Shown: positions 24,035 to 34,009, numbered from the stretch's first letter. The stretch: 64,000 nucleotides of DNA from Saprospiraceae bacterium (GCA_028285085.1 JANQQI010000132.1:83993-147992), one strand, 5' to 3'. The notes: a model not told the origin generated them from the sequence alone. A program made the numbers and translations.

Positions 24035-24943
24035 CTACCGACGGTTTGAGAAGGATTGACGGTTCAGGTCGTTCAAGAGTTCAATCGTATCATCCAGACT
24101 ATTAAGAACGGAAACATTACCGGAGCTGGTAACATTCTGGGCGGCTACCTGATAACCCGACAATAAAATTTGGGTATCGGTAAAATTCTCCGAAAGTTCG
24201 TCTACATACTTTTGTACAGGTCGCTTCGCGTAAGTTTCGGTAATCATGGTAAATAGATAATCCGGCTTGTGGATATTGTAAGCATCGATTAAATCGCCGA
24301 TAGAATTATTGAGCCCTAAGTAAACGACTTTATTCCGTCGAGACTTAAGCAGGTAGTGCATAAATAATAAACTCAACTCCTGGGTTTCTCCTTCGGGAAG
24401 GTAAATCATGAACTTCTTAACATTCTTCCCCATGGCGAAGGACTCATTATCAATGGCTACGATAATCTTTTGACGAATCAGATAACTCATGAAATTCTCC
24501 TGCACCGGATTAATTGAACCAGTCAGCCACAGCACACTGAGTTTATCCAGAAAAGGATAAATGATTTCCAACATGGTTTGCTCGAAACCCAACTGCTGGA
24601 TATTGGTCGAAATGATGCGGTCAAACTTGTACTCATCCATTTCAATCATGGAAATCGTTAACGCATCGAGTTGTGTACCATATTCAAAATTGACCTCGGA
24701 AATTGCTGCCACTCTTTCCGCAATCTCTTCTTCACTCATCTTAGCAATTTTCGAAATCCGAATCCCATTACGATTCAGTAAGGCAATGTTCAGCAGCAAT
24801 TTTAAGTCCGCATCCTGATAGTAGCGGATGTTTGTTTCGGTTCGTTTTGGCTGGATAATGCCATAGCGTTGCTCCCACACGCGGATGGTGTGCGCCTTGA
24901 CGCCGCATAGTTTTTCCAAATCACGAATCGAATAGATTGCCAC
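24035..24943 (-). CDS. MerR-family regulator with a degenerate B12-binding domain
   Basis: A 302-aa protein with an N-terminal MerR winged helix (IRDLEKLCGVKAHTIRVWEQRYGII, residues 6-30), a helical B12-binding-2 region (about 85-165) and a C-terminal Rossmann-like B12-binding fold (about 175-285). This is the domain order of CarH/LitR photoreceptor repressors. In those, cobalamin is held by a W-x9-E-H signature and a lower ligand His. Here the signature reads W139, E149, N150 (His replaced by Asn), and the ligand position, GETQELS, has Gln188 where His is expected. The protein has therefore probably lost cobalamin and light sensing, and may respond to another ligand or bind DNA constitutively. 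No carotenoid genes are nearby. Start at ATG 24943. Confidence 0.85.
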   Translation of the reverse strand: MAIYSIRDLEKLCGVKAHTIRVWEQRYGIIQPKRTETNIRYYQDADLKLLLNIALLNRNGIRISKIAKMSEEEIAERVAAISEVNFEYGTQLDALTISMIEMDEYKFDRIISTNIQQLGFEQTMLEIIYPFLDKLSVLWLTGSINPVQENFMSYLIRQKIIVAIDNESFAMGKNVKKFMIYLPEGETQELSLLFMHYLLKSRRNKVVYLGLNNSIGDLIDAYNIHKPDYLFTMITETYAKRPVQKYVDELSENFTDTQILLSGYQVAAQNVTSSGNVSVLNSLDDTIELLNDLNRQSFSNRR

Positions 24944-25609
24944 TTAAACAAATTTTTATTCTATAGACCAGCAAGAACTGATCCCGTAGAAAAGTTCGCA
25001 ATACTAACAGCAACTATCCTAGATTGTTTACACAAAAATCAGATAATCCGGCATAGATCAGTATTCGAACTATTTAATTGACTATTAATAGATTATGCCA
25101 TTTTGAATCTATCTTAGAATAGAATCACGCAAAAAAGGTCTGCAAAAATGAAAAGCCAAAGAATGAAATCCAAAAACTAGACAAAACTTTTTCCAAAAGT
25201 CAAGCGTATTCTCAACGGCTCTTTTGCTCAAAAACTGACGATAAACGGAGCGATTTCTGCTCCTCAGTTTTGGTTGATAACACGTCATGTTGCCTACCTT
25301 TAACTCTGATTTTTCGTCAAAATCCGCCTAAAGTGGCACGTTTTCAGTAATTTAAACTCAATAATCACTTTCCCCGAAGACGTTATTAAATTTCCATCTT
25401 ACACCGTTTCAATGTTTCGAGCACATACTGTTCGAAGATGACCAGGCTGTATACTAACCAGAAATTAGGCGGTTCTAGCCAGTCCTACTTCCAAAATTTG
25501 CCTATTTTCGATCTAAATATTAAAATCCTAACTAGCTCTTACAACTAATTTCACTAACCGGCGTAAAACCAAACAAGTATTCGAGTAAAACTTTAACATT
25601 CCACATTCT
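24944..25609. other. Intergenic region of about 670 bp between divergent genes
   Basis: No ORF with coding character, tRNA or obvious hairpin. It must hold the promoters of the MerR gene (minus) and the large T9SS protein gene (plus), but I find no good TTTG-N19-TAnnTTTG match. The length is unusual for this otherwise compact segment. Confidence 0.5.
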
Positions 25610-28600
25610 ATGATTTCAATGCTTTACAAACCTAATCGCTCGGTTCTTGCTATGATAGTCTGCTGCAGTCTACTGTTTGGCTTCTCGAAAAGCTCAGCAC
25701 AGACGTGTGACTACACGCTCGAACTCTTTGACTCATTTGGAGACGGTTGGAATGGTGCCGCTTTGACGATTACCGTCAATTGTGGTGTCGAAACCGTTTA
25801 TACTGTCCCCAGCGGTTCATCTTCTACGTACACTGTTTCTTTCGATCCTAATGATGCGGTATCCATCGTTTATTCCGGTGGCACCTTCGAAAATGAAGTT
25901 TCTTATAGTATCATCGACCCGGACGGTAGTACCATTTTTGATGATGGTCCTTTCCCGGAACAAGGCGAAATTCTTGCCTTTTTTGCTTGCGCTACCTGCT
26001 CTGGCCCCACTAATATTGCGGTTGATGCAGGAGGAATCGATGCCGAAGTCAGCTGGACTTCAACGACTGACTCTAGTGGTGTTTTCCTGATTGAATATGG
26101 CCCTCCCGGCTTCGTCCAAGGACAAGGAACAACGATCACAGCTACCGAAAGCCCGGCTACCCTAACGGGTTTGACCGAACAAACCGATTATGAAGTTTAT
26201 GTATCCTACGCTTGTGAAAATGGAGACACGAGTGGCGTCTTTTGCCCGGTTGCTTTCCAGACCATCTGGCTGGTGGACGTAGGGATCACCGCCATTTTGT
26301 CCCCCCAAACCGAATGTGGCTTAGGAGAAGGGGTATCCATCGAGGTGACGCTACAAAACTTTGGAGCAGCGCCTCAATCATTAGTGCCTTTTCAATATAG
26401 CATTAATGGCTTACCTACCACCGTTGAGCCGCCGTTTGATGGTTTTTACACCGGAGTCTTAAGCCAAGATAGTTCAACGAACGAAGTCTTTACCACTACC
26501 TTTGACTTCACTGAACCCGGCGAGTATACTATTTTGGCCTGGACCAATCTCGAAGGAGATAGTGATTTAGAGAATGATACGACGGTTATCGTCATTTCCA
26601 ATATTCCAATTGTAGACGAACTGCCTTACTTCACAAATTTCGAAGATTGGAACGGTGGTTGGGAAGTCGATCAAATGATTAGTCAGGATGCCACTTGGGA
26701 ATTCGGTATGCCGAATGGTGACGAGCTGGTAACGGCTGCAAGTGGTGTCAATGCCTGGGTGACGAACCTTGAAGGCAATTACAATAATGGAGAACTAGGT
26801 TACTTGATCTCTCCCTGCTTTGATTTCTCAGATTTCACCGATGACCCCATCATCAGCTTCTCCATTTTCTACGATACAGAAACCAGCTATGATGGTGCCT
26901 GGCTCGAAGGGAGTACCGATGGTGGTCAAACCTGGAACAAGGTCGGTAGCATCAATAGCGGCTCCAATTGGTACAATTTCAACAACTTCACGCAGAACTT
27001 AGGTGAAGTGTGGGCTGGTAATTCCGGTGGTTGGATTGTTGCAGAAAATACACTAGATGGCTTTGCCGGATCATCCGATGCGCGCTTCCGCTTTGTGTTT
27101 GATTCTGATGGCTCTGCCAATAATTTTGATGGCATCGGTATTGATGATGTTTTGGTTTCTCCAATCTTTGCGGATGATCTCTCAGTGATTGACGTGATCA
27201 ACTCTTCGACTTCTGAATGCGGTAGTCCTGACGATGCAGTCACGATCACGATTCGCAACTCCGGGATGAACGATCAAATTGGTTTTGATGTCTCTTATCA
27301 AGTAGATGGCGGCCCAATCGTTACTGAGAACGTAGGCTTCCTCGTCGTAGCCGGTAATGGCGGAGAAGAGGATTACACCTTCACCGAAACCTTCAGTTCT
27401 CAGCAGATCAGCACCGATTTCAACATTGTAGCCTGGACAAGCCTAGACGGTGAGCAGAATACATTCAACGATACGTCTGCGTATGTTTACTCTACCGTCA
27501 CCCCCGATCCATTGCCCGTACAAGTTGATTTTGAAGATGGACAGTTGCCGGATGGTTGGACAACTACGGACTTAGGCATCGGTAATGGTCACAACAACGT
27601 TTCCTTTGTCATTTTTGATAATATCTACAGTGGTGATCCTGACTTTGAAGTCGTATCGTCCATCTTTGGCCCGATCAATCCGGGCGATAGTTTGACTTTT
27701 GATTATCGCTATACCGACTGGAGTGCAGGTACCGTTGCAACGGAGCTGAATGGCGACCAGTTATTGGTTGAAATTTCTTCGGATTGTGGCGAGACTTACA
27801 CCACGGCCCTGATCATTGACGAAACCAACCACGTTCCATCAGCCGTAATGACCAATCGCACGGTCGATCTCGATGCTTATGCCGGTGAGGTGATCAGTGT
27901 ACGCTTTTACGCAACTTGGGCTAGTGGAGATTACTGGCTAGATCTTGACAATATCAATGTCATCGGATGCCCTCAGAGCCTGGGACTGGAAATCGAATCG
28001 ACCTTTGCTTCGTCAATTAATGCTGACGATGGTGCAATCAGCGTCAACCCAACACTTGGTCAAGGGCCTTATGAGTTCCTTTGGGATGATCCTGATGCTC
28101 CGGATAATCTTGGCGTTGGAGAATATACCGTCACGGTCACGGACTTAAATGGTTGTTCGGAAGTTGCTACTGTGGCGGTAGGTGCTTGTCCCGAAAGCTT
28201 AGGACTCGATCCAACTATCGATAATGAATCTTCTGCTGGTAGCAACGATGGCTCCATTAGCGTCGTCCCAACTGGTGGTACAGGCCCGTATACTTATGAA
28301 TGGGATAATGGCCCAACGACGAATACCCAATCCAATTTGCCCGCAGGCATTTATACCGTTACCGTAATGGATGCTAACGGCTGCGTGGACATCCAGGCCT
28401 ATGCTGTAGAAATTGGCGTTGATGTTTCCGAAATTGAGAAGCTAGAAGATATTCGTCTCTTCCCAAATCCAACAGATGGACAAGCAATCGTCCAAGTTGA
28501 ATTGAACAGCATTGCGGATTTACAGGTCGAAGTGATCAATGTTGTTGGCCAAGTCGTTTACCGTAGTAATCGCCAGTCTCTACAGTCCGAAGCGTTTGAG

Positions 28601-28693
28601 CTTCAACTGCAAGATCAAGCGGCAGGACTTTATTTTGTTCGCATTTATGTAGACGAACAGGTACATACTGAGAAATTGATTCTGGCGCGCTAG
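25610..28693 (+). CDS. Large secreted multidomain T9SS protein with SprB-like repeats
   Basis: A 1027-aa surface protein. The signal peptide covers residues 1-30 (MIVCCSLLFGFSKSSAQ). Then come a Ser/Gly/Asp-rich beta region with DSFGDGWNGAALTI, a fibronectin-III-like module (about 125-215), a CARDB-like module (about 220-330), a MAM/concanavalin-like domain (about 335-520, GIGIDDVLV), a second such pair (about 525-780) and two SprB-type repeats (about 785-945, the ISVxPTxGxGPYxxxWD pattern). A type A T9SS sorting domain ends the protein (LFPNPTDGQAIVQ to LILAR). It is typical of gliding or surface adhesins; no catalytic site is seen. The first ATG is used; a second lies three codons later. 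Confidence 0.88.
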   Translation: MISMLYKPNRSVLAMIVCCSLLFGFSKSSAQTCDYTLELFDSFGDGWNGAALTITVNCGVETVYTVPSGSSSTYTVSFDPNDAVSIVYSGGTFENEVSYSIIDPDGSTIFDDGPFPEQGEILAFFACATCSGPTNIAVDAGGIDAEVSWTSTTDSSGVFLIEYGPPGFVQGQGTTITATESPATLTGLTEQTDYEVYVSYACENGDTSGVFCPVAFQTIWLVDVGITAILSPQTECGLGEGVSIEVTLQNFGAAPQSLVPFQYSINGLPTTVEPPFDGFYTGVLSQDSSTNEVFTTTFDFTEPGEYTILAWTNLEGDSDLENDTTVIVISNIPIVDELPYFTNFEDWNGGWEVDQMISQDATWEFGMPNGDELVTAASGVNAWVTNLEGNYNNGELGYLISPCFDFSDFTDDPIISFSIFYDTETSYDGAWLEGSTDGGQTWNKVGSINSGSNWYNFNNFTQNLGEVWAGNSGGWIVAENTLDGFAGSSDARFRFVFDSDGSANNFDGIGIDDVLVSPIFADDLSVIDVINSSTSECGSPDDAVTITIRNSGMNDQIGFDVSYQVDGGPIVTENVGFLVVAGNGGEEDYTFTETFSSQQISTDFNIVAWTSLDGEQNTFNDTSAYVYSTVTPDPLPVQVDFEDGQLPDGWTTTDLGIGNGHNNVSFVIFDNIYSGDPDFEVVSSIFGPINPGDSLTFDYRYTDWSAGTVATELNGDQLLVEISSDCGETYTTALIIDETNHVPSAVMTNRTVDLDAYAGEVISVRFYATWASGDYWLDLDNINVIGCPQSLGLEIESTFASSINADDGAISVNPTLGQGPYEFLWDDPDAPDNLGVGEYTVTVTDLNGCSEVATVAVGACPESLGLDPTIDNESSAGSNDGSISVVPTGGTGPYTYEWDNGPTTNTQSNLPAGIYTVTVMDANGCVDIQAYAVEIGVDVSEIEKLEDIRLFPNPTDGQAIVQVELNSIADLQVEVINVVGQVVYRSNRQSLQSEAFELQLQDQAAGLYFVRIYVDEQVHTEKLILAR

Positions 28694-28714
28694 GTGCCAT
28701 GTCTATAAATTGAT

Positions 28715-28756
28715 AAAAAAGGTGTGCTTCAGAAGACGTGGAGTGCACCTTTTTTA
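28715..28756 (+). terminator. Intrinsic terminator after the T9SS protein gene
   Basis: The stem AAAAAAGGTG (28715-28724) pairs with CACCTTTTTT (28746-28755), followed by the end of the T run. It lies 22 bp after the stop at 28693. The A-run on the left arm could also let it work in the opposite direction. Confidence 0.75.
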
Positions 28757-28867
28757 TTGGGCAGGCCTTGCTTTTGCGCAAAAAATAGTTACTTCGCACC
28801 ATCGAATTCATTCCTGTGGAATAAACCTCTGCGGTGGTTCGACTGTTAACCTGCAAAAAAATAGCGG

Positions 28868-30016
28868 ATGAAGATTGGAATTGTATGCTATCCCACCTAC
28901 GGTGGTAGTGGTGTAGTCGCCACAGAACTCGGTATGGGGCTCGCCCGCAAGGGACATCAGGTGCATTTTATCACTTACCGCCAGCCCGCGCGTTTGGCCA
29001 GCTTTCAAGAAAACATCTTCTACCACGAAGTCACTTCTGCCGACTATCCGCTTTTTGAATATCCACCTTATGATACGGCATTAGCCAGTAAGTTAGTCGA
29101 TGTCGTAAAATACGAGAATTTGGACTTACTACACGTCCACTACGCTATCCCCCACGCCGCCGTGGCTTACATGGCCAAAAAGATTCTGCTGACGGAAGGG
29201 CGCTACGTCCCCGTGGTGACGACTTTGCACGGTACGGATATTACCTTGGTAGGCAGTAATCGTACCTTCGCTCCAGTGGTTGCCTTCTCGATCAATAAAT
29301 CGGACGGTGTTACCGCCGTTTCGGAAAGCTTGAAGCAGCAGACTAACGAATATTTTGACATTAAGCTAGATATCGAAGTCATTAATAATTTCATTGATTT
29401 CGAGCGATTCAAGAAGGTAGATAAGGATCATTTTAAAAAAGCAATTGCTCCCAACGGAGAATTCATTCTTACCCATACCTCCAACTTTCGAAAGGTCAAA
29501 CGCGTAGATGATGTCATTCATATCTTCAAACGCGTCAACGAAAAATTGCCGTCCAAACTCCTACTGATCGGTGACGGTCCCGAGCGGCAAAATCTGGAAG
29601 CACTTTGCCGGCAAATGCAGCTTTGCGATGAAATTCGCTTTTTAGGCAAGCAAGATGCCGTGGAAGAATTATTGGCCGTCTCGGACTTATTCATTATGCC
29701 TTCGGGGAGTGAAAGCTTTGGACTGGCAGCTCTGGAAGCCATGGCTTGCGAAGTTCCAGTCATTTCATCGGATGTAGGCGGATTACCTGAAGTCAATATT
29801 CAAGGCGAAACGGGCTTTCTCAGTCCGGTGGGTGCCGTTGACGAGATGGCCAAAAATGCCATTACCATTTTAGAAAACCCACAACTGCTCAGTACTTTCC
29901 GCGCCAACGCACTCAGACAAGCTAAGCGTTTCGACATTGATAACATTTTGCCACAATACGAGCGCTATTACGAGCATATCTTAGCCACTAAGGTGTACAA
30001 CTCAACGACACGTTAA
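28868..30016 (+). CDS. bshA: N-acetyl-alpha-D-glucosaminyl L-malate synthase BshA
   Basis: A 382-aa GT4-family glycosyltransferase that joins UDP-GlcNAc and L-malate in the first step of bacillithiol synthesis. It starts with the typical MKIGIVCYPTYGGSGVVATELG loop. HVHYAIPHA (about 79-87), the LTHTSNFRKVKR nucleotide-binding region and the retaining EX7E motif (ESFGLAALE with MPSGSESFG) are all in place. The length matches the family. It begins 170 bp after the preceding gene and is followed 12 bp later by an AraC regulator gene. Start at ATG 28868. Confidence 0.93.
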   Translation: MKIGIVCYPTYGGSGVVATELGMGLARKGHQVHFITYRQPARLASFQENIFYHEVTSADYPLFEYPPYDTALASKLVDVVKYENLDLLHVHYAIPHAAVAYMAKKILLTEGRYVPVVTTLHGTDITLVGSNRTFAPVVAFSINKSDGVTAVSESLKQQTNEYFDIKLDIEVINNFIDFERFKKVDKDHFKKAIAPNGEFILTHTSNFRKVKRVDDVIHIFKRVNEKLPSKLLLIGDGPERQNLEALCRQMQLCDEIRFLGKQDAVEELLAVSDLFIMPSGSESFGLAALEAMACEVPVISSDVGGLPEVNIQGETGFLSPVGAVDEMAKNAITILENPQLLSTFRANALRQAKRFDIDNILPQYERYYEHILATKVYNSTTR

Positions 30017-30028
30017 GGCCCTCTTTAA

Positions 30029-30928
30029 ATGGAACCAGGCCATAACATCAAAAATCGGACAACTCAAAGCTGGACCCTGAACCAGTTAACCATTTCACAC
30101 AATGTGATCGATTATGATGGCTTTGGAAGACAAGTTGCTAAAAATAATACAGATGTCGTTCGACTGCATTTTGGCTTGAAAGGTCGTTATGAGTTCTATT
30201 ATCGTGAATTAGATGCTTCTTTTGATTTATCCGGCCATCACAATAATATCATGTATTCGAAAGGATTGGAGTTAGAAATTTTAAATAAAAGTTCTCAAAT
30301 AGAGACCTTCGGCATCAATTTCAACACTTCAGCTTTTATCAATATCGCTCAAAATGGCAATGATTTATTGAAGCGCTTTGCGGAAAAAGTAGTTCGCCAC
30401 GAAAATGCTATTTTCTCTTCTCATTGGCAGACGAATAATTTTAAAATCCAACAAGTCATCCAGGACATCATACATTGTCCTTATCACGATGCGCTCAAAA
30501 ACTTGTTTTTACTTTCTAAAAGTATCGAACTACTGGTCCTGCAAGCAGATGCACATGATCAACACCTTGATCGACCTTACATCAAATCTGCTACGGATCG
30601 CAAGAAGCTAATCGAAGCTAAAGAATTATTGACCGCCCATCTCAATCAACCGCCCACCATTAATACGTTAGCCAAGCGGGTGGGGCTCAACGAATACAAA
30701 CTGAAAAAAGGATTCAAAGAGCTATTTGGCACAACTGTTTTTGGTTATATCCATCATAATCGCATGCAATTGGCCAAGCGTTTACTGCTTGAAACGGAGC
30801 AATCTGCCAAGCAAATTGCCTACGCCATTGGGTATAGCTCTCCGCAGCATTTTTCCAAGGCCTTTAAAAAAGCGTTTGGTGTTACGCCCAATAGTATTAG
30901 AAATACTCCCGATTCTACCATTGACTAA
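30029..30928 (+). CDS. AraC-family transcriptional regulator
   Basis: A 299-aa regulator. The C-terminal 100 residues hold two helix-turn-helix motifs of the AraC type: PTINTLAKRVGLNEYKLKKGFKELFG and SAKQIAYAIGYSSPQHFSKAFKKAFGVTP, which matches the consensus. The N-terminal part (about 1-185) is a beta-sandwich-like sensor with no assignable ligand; residues such as FGLKGRYEFYYREL recall the AraC-type arm that reads small molecules. It lies 12 bp after bshA and 48 bp before a small START-domain gene, so it may be in one operon. Start at ATG 30029. Confidence 0.9.
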   Translation: MEPGHNIKNRTTQSWTLNQLTISHNVIDYDGFGRQVAKNNTDVVRLHFGLKGRYEFYYRELDASFDLSGHHNNIMYSKGLELEILNKSSQIETFGINFNTSAFINIAQNGNDLLKRFAEKVVRHENAIFSSHWQTNNFKIQQVIQDIIHCPYHDALKNLFLLSKSIELLVLQADAHDQHLDRPYIKSATDRKKLIEAKELLTAHLNQPPTINTLAKRVGLNEYKLKKGFKELFGTTVFGYIHHNRMQLAKRLLLETEQSAKQIAYAIGYSSPQHFSKAFKKAFGVTPNSIRNTPDSTID

Positions 30929-30976
30929 GTCAGGATTTGTGCAACTTTGATGATCATTTTCAATAAAAATCATCTT

Positions 30977-31420
30977 ATGGCTACCCCTTTAATTATCACC
31001 AAAGCAATCCAATTTCAAGCTGACCCAAAAGCCGTTTGGAATCTGCTCACCAATCCAGAAATGACCCAGCAGTATATGTTTGGCTGCGCGGTTCTTTCCG
31101 ATTGGCAAGTCGGGCAACCGATCTTGTGGCAAGGGAAAACGGAAGATGGCAAAGACATTATTTATGTCAAAGGTGAAATATTAGTCATCGAGCAGGGCAC
31201 TAAAGTAACTTTTAGCATGTTTGATCCAAACATGGGACTAGAAGATGTTCCTTCGAATTACGTTAATTTGACCTACGAACTGAAAGCAAACCCACAAGGC
31301 ACTTTGCTGACCCTCACTCAAGGCGATTATGCCGGTGTAGAAAAGGCCGACAGCCGCTACGCAGATAGTATTCGCGGCTGGGAAATGGTGATCCCTTTGA
31401 TGCAGAAACTACTGAGCTAG
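30977..31420 (+). CDS. START/SRPBCC (AHSA1-like) domain protein
   Basis: A 147-aa single-domain protein from the ATG at 30977. A Met at 30947 gives a longer, less likely start. It opens with the helix-grip pattern ITKAIQFQADPKAVWNLLTNPEMTQQYMFG, continues with WQVGQPILWQGK and GEILVIEQGTKVTFSMFDP, and ends with the long C-terminal helix (RGWEMVIPLMQKLLS). This is the AHSA1/SRPBCC ligand-binding fold of unknown specificity. The AraC gene upstream may regulate it. Confidence 0.85.
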   Translation: MATPLIITKAIQFQADPKAVWNLLTNPEMTQQYMFGCAVLSDWQVGQPILWQGKTEDGKDIIYVKGEILVIEQGTKVTFSMFDPNMGLEDVPSNYVNLTYELKANPQGTLLTLTQGDYAGVEKADSRYADSIRGWEMVIPLMQKLLS

Positions 31421-31487
31421 CAACCGTTAAAATAGTGGTATCATCAATGTCGTGGTGCTTTCAAGCATTGTAAAACCCTGTTATCAG

Positions 31488-32270
31488 ATGATACAACAAG
31501 CCTTTCTTCAGCCCGCTATTGAAGCGGTAAAAGCCATGCCTGATGCCCTTGGTTTGGCCATTGGTGGCTCTTGGATTTACAAGGAAATTGATCAGTTTTC
31601 CGACCTTGACCTCATCTTAGTTACCCAAGATCGTGTAGCCGGGCAAACGGATAAAATGCTCAATACCGCCCAGCAGCTGGGCGAATTGCTCAATGGCTTT
31701 ACCGGTGAGCATGTAGGGGAACCTCGTCTTTTGATTTGTTTATACGACAATCCGCTCCTGCATGTAGACATCAAATTTCTCACATTGCCAGAATTAGAAA
31801 AACGCGTAGAAGATCCCGAAATCCTTTGGGAACGTGATGGTAGGCTGACGGAAGTCATCCGCAACACCCCATCCCATTGGCCACCACTTGGTCATCAATG
31901 GTTAGAAGATCGTTTTTGGACTTGGGTGCATTACGCTACTTTGAAAATTGGACGAGGGGAGTACCTTGAAGCACTCGACTTTTTAGCCTATCTCCGAACT
32001 TATGTGCTTTCGCCCTTGCTGCAAATCAAAAATGGACACCTACCTAGAGGCTCGAGAAAAGTAGAATTCAATTTAGTCCCAGCTGATTTGACCCAGTTGA
32101 CCAATACCATTCCTGCTTACAACATCACGGCGATTGTTAAAGCGCTTGAAAATGCTGTAGCACTTTATGATCAATTACGGGTAACTGTTTATTCGGACAA
32201 TGTCATTCTAAAAGACAAAGTAAGAAGTCGGGTACTGGATTATCTCCAAGAAATAAAAGCGGGGCTTTAA
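31488..32270 (+). CDS. Nucleotidyltransferase-domain protein
   Basis: A 260-aa protein from ATG 31488. An in-frame GTG at 31452 is possible. The active-site signature LAIGGSWIYKEIDQFSDLDLILV matches the GS-x9-DxD motif of the polymerase-beta superfamily, so it should transfer NMP. The helical C-terminal half (about 130-260) is of the aminoglycoside-nucleotidyltransferase/kanamycin-like kind, but nothing in it allows a substrate to be named. It overlaps the tail of the NRDE gene on the other strand by 4 bp (32267-32270). Confidence 0.75.
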   Translation: MIQQAFLQPAIEAVKAMPDALGLAIGGSWIYKEIDQFSDLDLILVTQDRVAGQTDKMLNTAQQLGELLNGFTGEHVGEPRLLICLYDNPLLHVDIKFLTLPELEKRVEDPEILWERDGRLTEVIRNTPSHWPPLGHQWLEDRFWTWVHYATLKIGRGEYLEALDFLAYLRTYVLSPLLQIKNGHLPRGSRKVEFNLVPADLTQLTNTIPAYNITAIVKALENAVALYDQLRVTVYSDNVILKDKVRSRVLDYLQEIKAGL

Positions 32271-33025
32271 ATTTGTACTTCAAACGTTTCGGTGGTGATT
32301 ACTTTTTCGGGTACGTAGGAGCGCTCCTCAAGGTATATTTCTCCCCGGCGATCAATCGTCAGCAGGGTAGACAAGCGCGTTCCGTATTGTTCACTTTGGA
32401 TAAATAATGGCGACAAGCGACGTTCCCATTCCAGAGAAACGCCCGTTGCGGGCAAAGTAGCGTCGGGAGCACGCTCGGCATTGAGCAAAAGCTGAAAAAT
32501 CTGCTCGCGGTCAAAAACCGAGGCTTGCAAAACCTGAGCTAAGCCAACTTTGCCTTTTTCCACCTTTGGCCAGGGGGTGTTGAGTAGATGATTACTGAGG
32601 CCGTGCAGACCGGGGGGAACCAATTGGGGCGCGGCACCACGATTGGAAAAATAATATAGCTCCGTTCCTCGCCCGACCAGCAAATTGAAGCCATTGTACG
32701 CATTCGTACCAGCATGAATATCGTTGAGATAATCGGAAGCTGAACGTTCATCGCGTAAAAAATCGGCTACCAAAGCGCCCCTTGAGGGGGCATCGGTCAA
32801 GATGCGCTCCGGCTCGCGGTAATTAGTTAAAGCGGCGAAATCGCCCCGCCGGTTGACGCCCATCCAGGTACCGCCACCTTGTAAGTCCCTTCCGGCAAGA
32901 ACGTCGGGCGTATCCCTCCACCAATGGGCGGCGGCCGTTGGCCGCGCATAAAATTCATCGCGGTTCGCCGCAACGATCAATGGGTATTCGGGATGGGCAT
33001 CCCGCGCAAAAAGAATCAGGCACAT
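32267..33025 (-). CDS. NRDE-family (TANGO2-like) protein
   Basis: A 252-aa protein starting MCLILFARDAHPEYPLIVAANRDEFYARPT. The NRDE motif (residues about 21-24) and the GGTWMGVNRRGDFAALTNYREP segment are diagnostic of the NRDE/TANGO2 superfamily. Human TANGO2 is implicated in haem/lipid handling, but the bacterial function is not established. The N-terminal Cys2 could be an Ntn-hydrolase nucleophile after Met removal; this is inference. It is convergent with, and overlaps by 4 bp, the nucleotidyltransferase gene. Start at ATG 33025. Confidence 0.93.
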   Translation of the reverse strand: MCLILFARDAHPEYPLIVAANRDEFYARPTAAAHWWRDTPDVLAGRDLQGGGTWMGVNRRGDFAALTNYREPERILTDAPSRGALVADFLRDERSASDYLNDIHAGTNAYNGFNLLVGRGTELYYFSNRGAAPQLVPPGLHGLSNHLLNTPWPKVEKGKVGLAQVLQASVFDREQIFQLLLNAERAPDATLPATGVSLEWERRLSPLFIQSEQYGTRLSTLLTIDRRGEIYLEERSYVPEKVITTETFEVQI

Positions 33026-33075
33026 AGTACAAATTTACCATAGCCCGACCGGATTTTTTGCTTAAAGCAAAAGAA

Positions 33076-33106
33076 AATCCCTACGGATTCGTAGTCCATA
33101 GGGATT
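33076..33106 (-). terminator. Intrinsic terminator after the CARDB lipoprotein gene
   Basis: The stem AATCCCTA (33076-33083) pairs with TAGGGATT (33099-33106). On the minus strand the hairpin runs directly into TTTCTTTT. It lies 12 bp after the stop of the gene ending at 33119. Confidence 0.75.
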
Positions 33107-33118
33107 AGGTGCTATTCG

Positions 33119-33748
33119 TTAGCATCCACTACACATATTGTAGCGCGCCGTATTATTGTTCGTTTCAGACGCCTCAGGATAAACGTTCGCTGGATCAACT
33201 GCCGCCAAAATGGACAAAATTGGACCATAGCCAACCGGAACACAATCACATGGTCCAATGAAAAACGGACGGGTGAAGGTGAAAGAGCCACCAGCAGGGA
33301 TATTGACATCAGGAATCGTTTGGTCTAAAAAGCTGGTAGAAGAACCGTTGAAAAAGAACCAGCGTACCGTCAGGGTATCCAGAAAGCCAATACTACCGAT
33401 GTTGTCAACTTGTACGCTAGCGCTAAAGAATCGAACACCGGTTTGACAACTCACATCCGGTAGGGGAACGCCATTGCAACCGGTAGTCGTCCCCGGAATA
33501 GTGGTGGTCACCACTTGTGCCCGAAAATCAAGTGCCGGAACAGGACCGCCGCCAAAAGGGGGAAAAGGACCAACTGAGACAGGATTAGCGTCGGGCATCT
33601 CGTCGATGGTCGTAAAACCAGCCATTGGGTCATCAGCCGGCATAACCGTTGCTTCGGTTTCCGCCTCCGTTTGCAGATTTTCTTTTTGACAAGCATTGAA
33701 CATCAAGCCAAAGCACAATACAAGTACAGGAATAAGCAGTTTTTTCAT
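33119..33748 (-). CDS. CARDB-domain lipoprotein
   Basis: A 209-aa protein with a lipoprotein signal peptide (MKKLLIPVLVLCFGLMFNAC, lipobox Cys20), a short linker and one CARDB-like Ig module (about 95-205). The module contains SVQVDNIGSIGFLDTLTVRWFFFNG and the closing DPANVYPEASETNNNTA loop, which is the usual ASNNNTA-type ending of CARDB repeats. The final MCSGC may form a disulfide with the two cysteines in the middle (CNGVPLPDVSC). It should be anchored to a membrane and act as an adhesive or structural module. Single gene with its own terminator. Confidence 0.8.
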   Translation of the reverse strand: MKKLLIPVLVLCFGLMFNACQKENLQTEAETEATVMPADDPMAGFTTIDEMPDANPVSVGPFPPFGGGPVPALDFRAQVVTTTIPGTTTGCNGVPLPDVSCQTGVRFFSASVQVDNIGSIGFLDTLTVRWFFFNGSSTSFLDQTIPDVNIPAGGSFTFTRPFFIGPCDCVPVGYGPILSILAAVDPANVYPEASETNNNTARYNMCSGC

Positions 33749-34009
33749 GATGAGAAGATTTAGGGTGAATAAAAATTAACAGACCAAAATTTTCCCTAAT
33801 CTCCCTACTTATCTTTCCCTTCGCTATTACAATTCCCCGCTAATCTGTTCCCGACGCCTTGCAAGCATTGTCTTTATTTACCATTAGCAACTCCCGTTTT
33901 TATTTAAAAAACCTATTACAAACAGCCTTTAATCTTCTTTTTCATTAAAGAATGTCAGGCAATTTTTCGTTTGATTTTCACAGAAACCACAAACAACACA
34001 ACACAAAAA

